Positions 24,601 through 27,911 of a stretch of 27,911 nt of DNA are shown one piece after another. This DNA comes from CAJCIY01 sp036379355 (lineage in GTDB: Bacteria > Actinomycetota > Actinomycetes > Mycobacteriales > CAJCIY01). The notes below the pieces were generated by a model, which saw only the letters and a list, made by a program, of their open reading frames with translations, ran no database searches and had not been told where the DNA came from. The translations under genes and the position numbers were made by a program. Location of the stretch: positions 1 through 27,911 of the forward strand of contig DASVGV010000150.1 of NCBI GenBank assembly GCA_036379355.1, given 5' to 3'. Every line of letters begins with the position of its first letter. The first letter of the stretch is position 1.

Positions 24601-25797
24601 CTACCGCGGGTCCCGGGCGAGAGCGGCGAGTCCGGGCAGCTCCTCGCCCTGCAGGAACTCGAGGGACGCTCCGCCGCCGGTGGAGATGTGCGAGTAACCC
24701 TCCTCGCCGAGGCCGAGCAGCCGCACCGCGGCGGCACTGTCACCGCCGCCGACGACGGTGAAGGCGCCGGCGGCGGTCGCGTCCGCGATGGCCGCCCCCA
24801 CGCCGCGCGTGCCCTGCGCGAACGGCGCCATCTCGAACACACCCATTGGGCCGTTCCAGAACACGGTCTTCGCCTCGGCGATCGCCTCGCCGAACAGCGC
24901 GATGCTGCGCGGACCGATGTCCACCCCCATCCGGTCGTCCGGGATCGCCTCGACGTCGACGACGTCGTGTCCGGCGTCGGGAGCGACCCCGGTCGCCGCG
25001 ACGACGTCGACCGGCAGCAGGATCCGGCCGCCCCCCCGGCCGGAGCGGTCGAGAAGGCGCCGGCAGCTGTCGCGCTGGTCGTCCTGGACCAGCGAGCGGC
25101 CCACGCGGCGACCCTGCGCCGCGAGAAACGTGAAGCACATGCCGCCGCCGACGATCACCGTGTCCGCCCGCTCCACCAGGCGTTGCAGCACCGCGAGCTT
25201 GTCGCTGACCTTCGCGCCGCCGAGCACGACGACGTACGGGTGCGGCGGTCCGTCGACGAGCCGGGCGAGCACCCCCACCTCGGCGAGCACCAGCGAACCG
25301 GCGGCGTGCGGCCGTCGTCGGGCGACACCCACCACCGAGCAGTGCGACCGGTGCAGGACTCCGAAGGCGTCGTCCACGTAGGCGTCGCAGAGGTCCGCCA
25401 GCGCATCGGACAGGGCATCGTCCCCCCTGGTCTCGCCCGGCTCGAAGCGGACGTTCTCGAGCAGCGCCACATCGCCGTCGCGCAGCCCGGCAACCGTGGC
25501 CCGCGCCGACTGCCCCACCACGTCGGTGGCCTGCGCGACCGGACGGCCGATCAGCTCGCCGAGTCGCCGCCCGACCGGCGCGAGCGACAGGGCGGGGTCG
25601 GGCCGGCCCTGCGGACGGCCGAGATGCGAGCACACGACGACCCGCGCGCCCGCATCGGCGAGCGCGGCGATGGTGGGGACGGCCGCACGGATCCGGCCGT
25701 CGTCCGTGATCGCGCCGCCGTCCAGCGGCACGTTGAGGTCGCTGCGGACCAGCACCCGGCGACCGGCGAGGTCGCCGAGGTCGGCGATGGTGCGCAT
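24601..25797 (-). CDS. pgk: Phosphoglycerate kinase
   Basis: 398 residues, standard length; transfers phosphate from 1,3-bisphosphoglycerate to ADP. Family blocks: VRSDLNVPLDGG, SHLGRPQG, LLENVRFEPGE, VLGGAKVSDKL with the conserved lysine, FWNGPMGVFE, VVGGGDSAAA and HISTGGGASLEFL. Two spots differ from the common consensus: HRSHCSV where HRAHAS is usual, and QGEELPG where a lysine normally precedes LPG. Neither is a recognised catalytic loss. The ATG at 25797 follows the gap stop by one base, so the genes are surely co-transcribed. Confidence 0.97.
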   Translation of the reverse strand: MRTIADLGDLAGRRVLVRSDLNVPLDGGAITDDGRIRAAVPTIAALADAGARVVVCSHLGRPQGRPDPALSLAPVGRRLGELIGRPVAQATDVVGQSARATVAGLRDGDVALLENVRFEPGETRGDDALSDALADLCDAYVDDAFGVLHRSHCSVVGVARRRPHAAGSLVLAEVGVLARLVDGPPHPYVVVLGGAKVSDKLAVLQRLVERADTVIVGGGMCFTFLAAQGRRVGRSLVQDDQRDSCRRLLDRSGRGGGRILLPVDVVAATGVAPDAGHDVVDVEAIPDDRMGVDIGPRSIALFGEAIAEAKTVFWNGPMGVFEMAPFAQGTRGVGAAIADATAAGAFTVVGGGDSAAAVRLLGLGEEGYSHISTGGGASLEFLQGEELPGLAALARDPR

Positions 25798-25798
25798 C

Positions 25799-26803
25799 TC
25801 AGGCGAGCTTGGCGCCGACCAGGGACACGAGATCGGCCAGGCGGTTCGAGTAGCCCCACTCGTTGTCGTACCAGCCGAACACCTTCGCGGTACGGCCGCC
25901 GGCCATGGTGAGCAGGCTGTCGAACGTGCACGACGCCGCCGAACCGACGATGTCCGAGGAGACGATCGGCTCGTCGGTGAAGTCGAGATAGCCCTTGAGC
26001 GGCCCGTCGGCCGCGGCCCGGAACGCCGCGTTGACCTCGTCCCTCGACACGTCCCGGTCGAGCGTCACCACGAGGTCGGTGATCGAGCCGACGGGTACGG
26101 GCACCCGCAGCGCCATGCCGTCGAGCTTGCCCTTCAGGTGCGGAAGCACCAGCGCGGTCGCGCGCGCCGCGCCCGTCGACGCGGGGATGACGTTGACCGC
26201 CGCGGCCCGAGCGCGGCGCAGGTCCCTGTGCGGCAGGTCGATCAGCCGCTGGTCGGCGGTGTACGCGTGCACCGTCGTCATGAAGCCCGTCTCGATGCCG
26301 AACGCGTCGTCCAGCACCTTCGCCATCGGGGCCACGCAGTTCGTGGTGCAGGAGGCGTTCGACACGATGGTCTGGCTGCCGTCGTAGACGTCGTCGTTGA
26401 CGCCCATGACGATGGTGGCGTCCTCGCCGGTGGCCGGCGCGGAGATCACGACCTTCTTCGCCCCGCCCGCGAGATGTGCGCGCGCAGCGTCGGCCTGCGT
26501 GAACAGCCCGGTGGACTCGACCACGACGTCGACGCCGAGATCGCCCCACGGCAGGCCGGCGGGGTCACGCTCGGACAGGATCTTCAGGCTGCGGTCCCCG
26601 ACGTGGATCGTGTCCCCGTCCGCCCGTACCTCCGCGGCGAGAAGCCCGGCGGTCGAGTCGTGGCGCAGCAGGTGCGCCATGGTGGGCACGTCGCCGATGT
26701 CGTTCGCCGCCACGATCTCCAGGTCGCTGTGCCCGGCGAGGACAGCACGGAAGAAGTTCTTCCCGATCCGGCCGAAACCGTTGATGCCGACCCGAGTCGT
26801 CAC
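25799..26803 (-). CDS. gap: Glyceraldehyde-3-phosphate dehydrogenase
   Basis: 334-residue glycolytic dehydrogenase producing 1,3-bisphosphoglycerate and NADH. The Rossmann start GINGFGRIGKN, Asn34-Asp35 (pointing to NAD rather than NADP), the catalytic SNASCTTNC with Cys152, the HAYTADQ histidine region, and the C-terminal WYDNEWGYSNR are all intact. The GTG at 26803 has GAGGAG five bases upstream. It is the first gene of gap-pgk-tpiA and follows whiA after 90 bases. Confidence 0.97.
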   Translation of the reverse strand: MTTRVGINGFGRIGKNFFRAVLAGHSDLEIVAANDIGDVPTMAHLLRHDSTAGLLAAEVRADGDTIHVGDRSLKILSERDPAGLPWGDLGVDVVVESTGLFTQADAARAHLAGGAKKVVISAPATGEDATIVMGVNDDVYDGSQTIVSNASCTTNCVAPMAKVLDDAFGIETGFMTTVHAYTADQRLIDLPHRDLRRARAAAVNVIPASTGAARATALVLPHLKGKLDGMALRVPVPVGSITDLVVTLDRDVSRDEVNAAFRAAADGPLKGYLDFTDEPIVSSDIVGSAASCTFDSLLTMAGGRTAKVFGWYDNEWGYSNRLADLVSLVGAKLA

Positions 26804-26857
26804 GGCGTCTCCTCGTCGTCGCCCCTCCGTGCGCGCGGCACGTCGTCTTGGCGGCTG

Positions 26858-26878
26858 ACCCTAGCCGAGCGTGCACGC
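26858..26878 (-). promoter_or_regulatory. Candidate gap promoter with adjacent palindrome
   Basis: TAGGGT on the minus strand (26863-26858) is a plausible -10 box, which would give an untranslated leader of roughly 45-50 bases before the gap GTG. A perfect 10-bp palindrome, GCGTGCACGC at 26869-26878, lies just upstream in the spacer or -35 area and could be a regulator site. No good -35 hexamer is visible. Confidence 0.4.
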
Positions 26879-26893
26879 GCGAAGAGCCCCGGC

Positions 26894-27880
26894 TCAGTAG
26901 TCCCCGAGCATCTCCGGGGTCACGCTCGCCTCGGTCGTCGGCTGGCCCCGCTGCACGGCGACCTTGTCCGCGAATGCCAGCAGCCGGCGGATGCGGCCGG
27001 CGACCGCGTCCTTGGTCATCGGCGGGTCGGCGAGCCCGCCGAGCTCCTCGAGGCTCGCCTGCGGGTGCTCCATCCGCAGCCGCCCCGCGGCCAGCAGGTG
27101 CTCGGGTGCCTCGTCGCCCAGGATGTCCAGCGCAGCGCTGACCCGCGCGCCGGAGGCGACGGCCGCCCGTGCCGACCGCCGGAGGTTGGCGTCGTCGAAG
27201 TTGGCCAGCCGGTTGGCGCTCGCCCGGACCTCGCGCCGCAGCCGACGGTCCTCCCAGGCGAGACGGCTCTCCTGCGCGCCCATGAGGGTCAGCAGGGCGG
27301 CGATGGCGTCCGCGTCGCGGACGACCACCCGGTCGACACCCCGGACGTCCCGAGCCTTGGCCGCGACCTCCAGGCGCCGCGCGGCCCCGACCAGCGCCAG
27401 CGCCGCCTCCGGCCCCGGCGACGTCACCTCCAGCGAGCAGGAGCGGCCCGGCTCGGTCAGCGAACCATGCGCCAGGACCGCGCCGCGCCAGACTGCCGCC
27501 GCGTCGCAGGCAGCGCCCGTGACCACCGCGGGCGGCAGCCCGCGCACCGGCCGGCCGCGGCCGTCGATGAGCCCCGTACGGCGGGCGAGGCCCTCGCCGT
27601 CGCGCGTCACCCGCACGACGTACCGGCTGCTGCGCCGCAGTCCACCCGGCGCCACCACCACCACCTCGGCCTCGTACCCGAACAGCTCGTGGATCTCCTT
27701 GCGCAGGCGCCGGGCCACCGAACCTGTGTCGAGCTCGGCCTCGACCACGACCCGCCCACCGACGAGGTGCAGCCCGCCCGAGAAGCGCAGCAGCGCCGAC
27801 ATCTCCGCCCGCCGGTCGCAGGGCTTGGTCACCACGAGCCGTGACAGCTCGTCCTTCAGCGCCGCCGTCATGGCCGCCAC
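26894..27880 (-). CDS. whiA: WhiA, sporulation/cell-division regulator
   Basis: 328-residue DNA-binding protein, the usual length. WhiA has an N-terminal degenerate LAGLIDADG homing-endonuclease-like domain and a C-terminal helix-turn-helix; with WhiB it controls septation and sporulation genes in Streptomyces. Visible blocks are TAALKDELSRL, RRAEMSALLRFSGG, NRLANFDDANLRRS, and the HTH region SLEELGGLADPPMTKDAVAGRIRRL near the C terminus. I chose GTG at 27880 because GGGGAGGG (27887-27894) sits six bases ahead; the ATG at 27871 is too far from it. A YvcK-family gene usually precedes it and would lie beyond the right edge. Confidence 0.96.
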   Translation of the reverse strand: MAAMTAALKDELSRLVVTKPCDRRAEMSALLRFSGGLHLVGGRVVVEAELDTGSVARRLRKEIHELFGYEAEVVVVAPGGLRRSSRYVVRVTRDGEGLARRTGLIDGRGRPVRGLPPAVVTGAACDAAAVWRGAVLAHGSLTEPGRSCSLEVTSPGPEAALALVGAARRLEVAAKARDVRGVDRVVVRDADAIAALLTLMGAQESRLAWEDRRLRREVRASANRLANFDDANLRRSARAAVASGARVSAALDILGDEAPEHLLAAGRLRMEHPQASLEELGGLADPPMTKDAVAGRIRRLLAFADKVAVQRGQPTTEASVTPEMLGDY

Positions 27881-27911
27881 GGGCTGCCCTCCCCTTCGCT
27901 CACCGTCACCG

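Noticed and set aside
27881..27911. 3' end of a yvcK-like gene at the right edge
   Set aside because: Only 31 bases are present. They hold the whiA ribosome-binding site and two in-frame TGA triplets on the minus strand, too little to support a gene call.

Overview
This is a high-GC chromosomal window from an actinomycete. The evidence is the extreme third-position GC, frequent GTG starts, many 4-base GTGA/ATGA start-stop overlaps, and the presence of RbpA, OpcA, WhiA and an actinobacterial-type SUF operon. As I remember it, the gene content resembles the suf / ABC exporter / ctaA-ctaB / tkt-tal-zwf-opcA / secG-tpiA-pgk-gap / whiA neighbourhood of mycobacteria and streptomycetes. The genus cannot be named from sequence alone. 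I saw no rRNA, tRNA, insertion sequence, phage gene or CRISPR array. No gap between genes exceeds 300 bases.

Layout. (1) 1-127: a tandem array of a perfect hairpin unit with period 33, running off the left edge just after sufC. (2) 139-4597, minus strand: the iron-sulfur assembly operon sufR-sufB-sufD-Rieske ferredoxin-sufC, whose cysteine desulfurase gene would lie beyond the left edge. A CAAC-N6-GTTG palindrome abuts the sufR start. (3) 4686-8098, plus strand: an AAC(3)-family acetyltransferase, an ABC exporter ATPase and its permease, all translationally coupled, then heme A synthase ctaA. (4) 8105-9022, minus: heme O synthase ctaB, tail-to-tail with ctaA. (5) 9188-16552, plus: a pentose-phosphate operon tkt-tal-pgi-zwf-opcA. 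(6) 16598-17204, minus: secG-rbpA with a strong hairpin around the secG stop. (7) 17233-23606, minus: a five-gene oligopeptide/dipeptide ABC importer in the order binding protein-ATPase-ATPase-permease-permease. (8) 23810-26803, minus: gap-pgk-tpiA. (9) 26894-27880, minus: whiA.

How the parts work together. Glycolysis (gap, pgk, tpiA, pgi) and the pentose-phosphate pathway (tkt, tal, zwf with its assembly factor opcA) sit side by side and share glucose-6-phosphate, fructose-6-phosphate and glyceraldehyde-3-phosphate. ctaA/ctaB make heme A for cytochrome oxidase. The suf genes supply Fe-S clusters, and SufR probably senses cluster status. secG and rbpA are housekeeping genes for export and transcription.

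The genes are mostly ordinary housekeeping. The parts most worth a second look are the hairpin array after sufC, the sufR operator, the acetyltransferase-exporter cassette, the peptide importer placed between tpiA and secG, the absence of a 6-phosphogluconolactonase gene after opcA, and several promoter and hairpin arrangements between genes. I found no convincing wholly new system.
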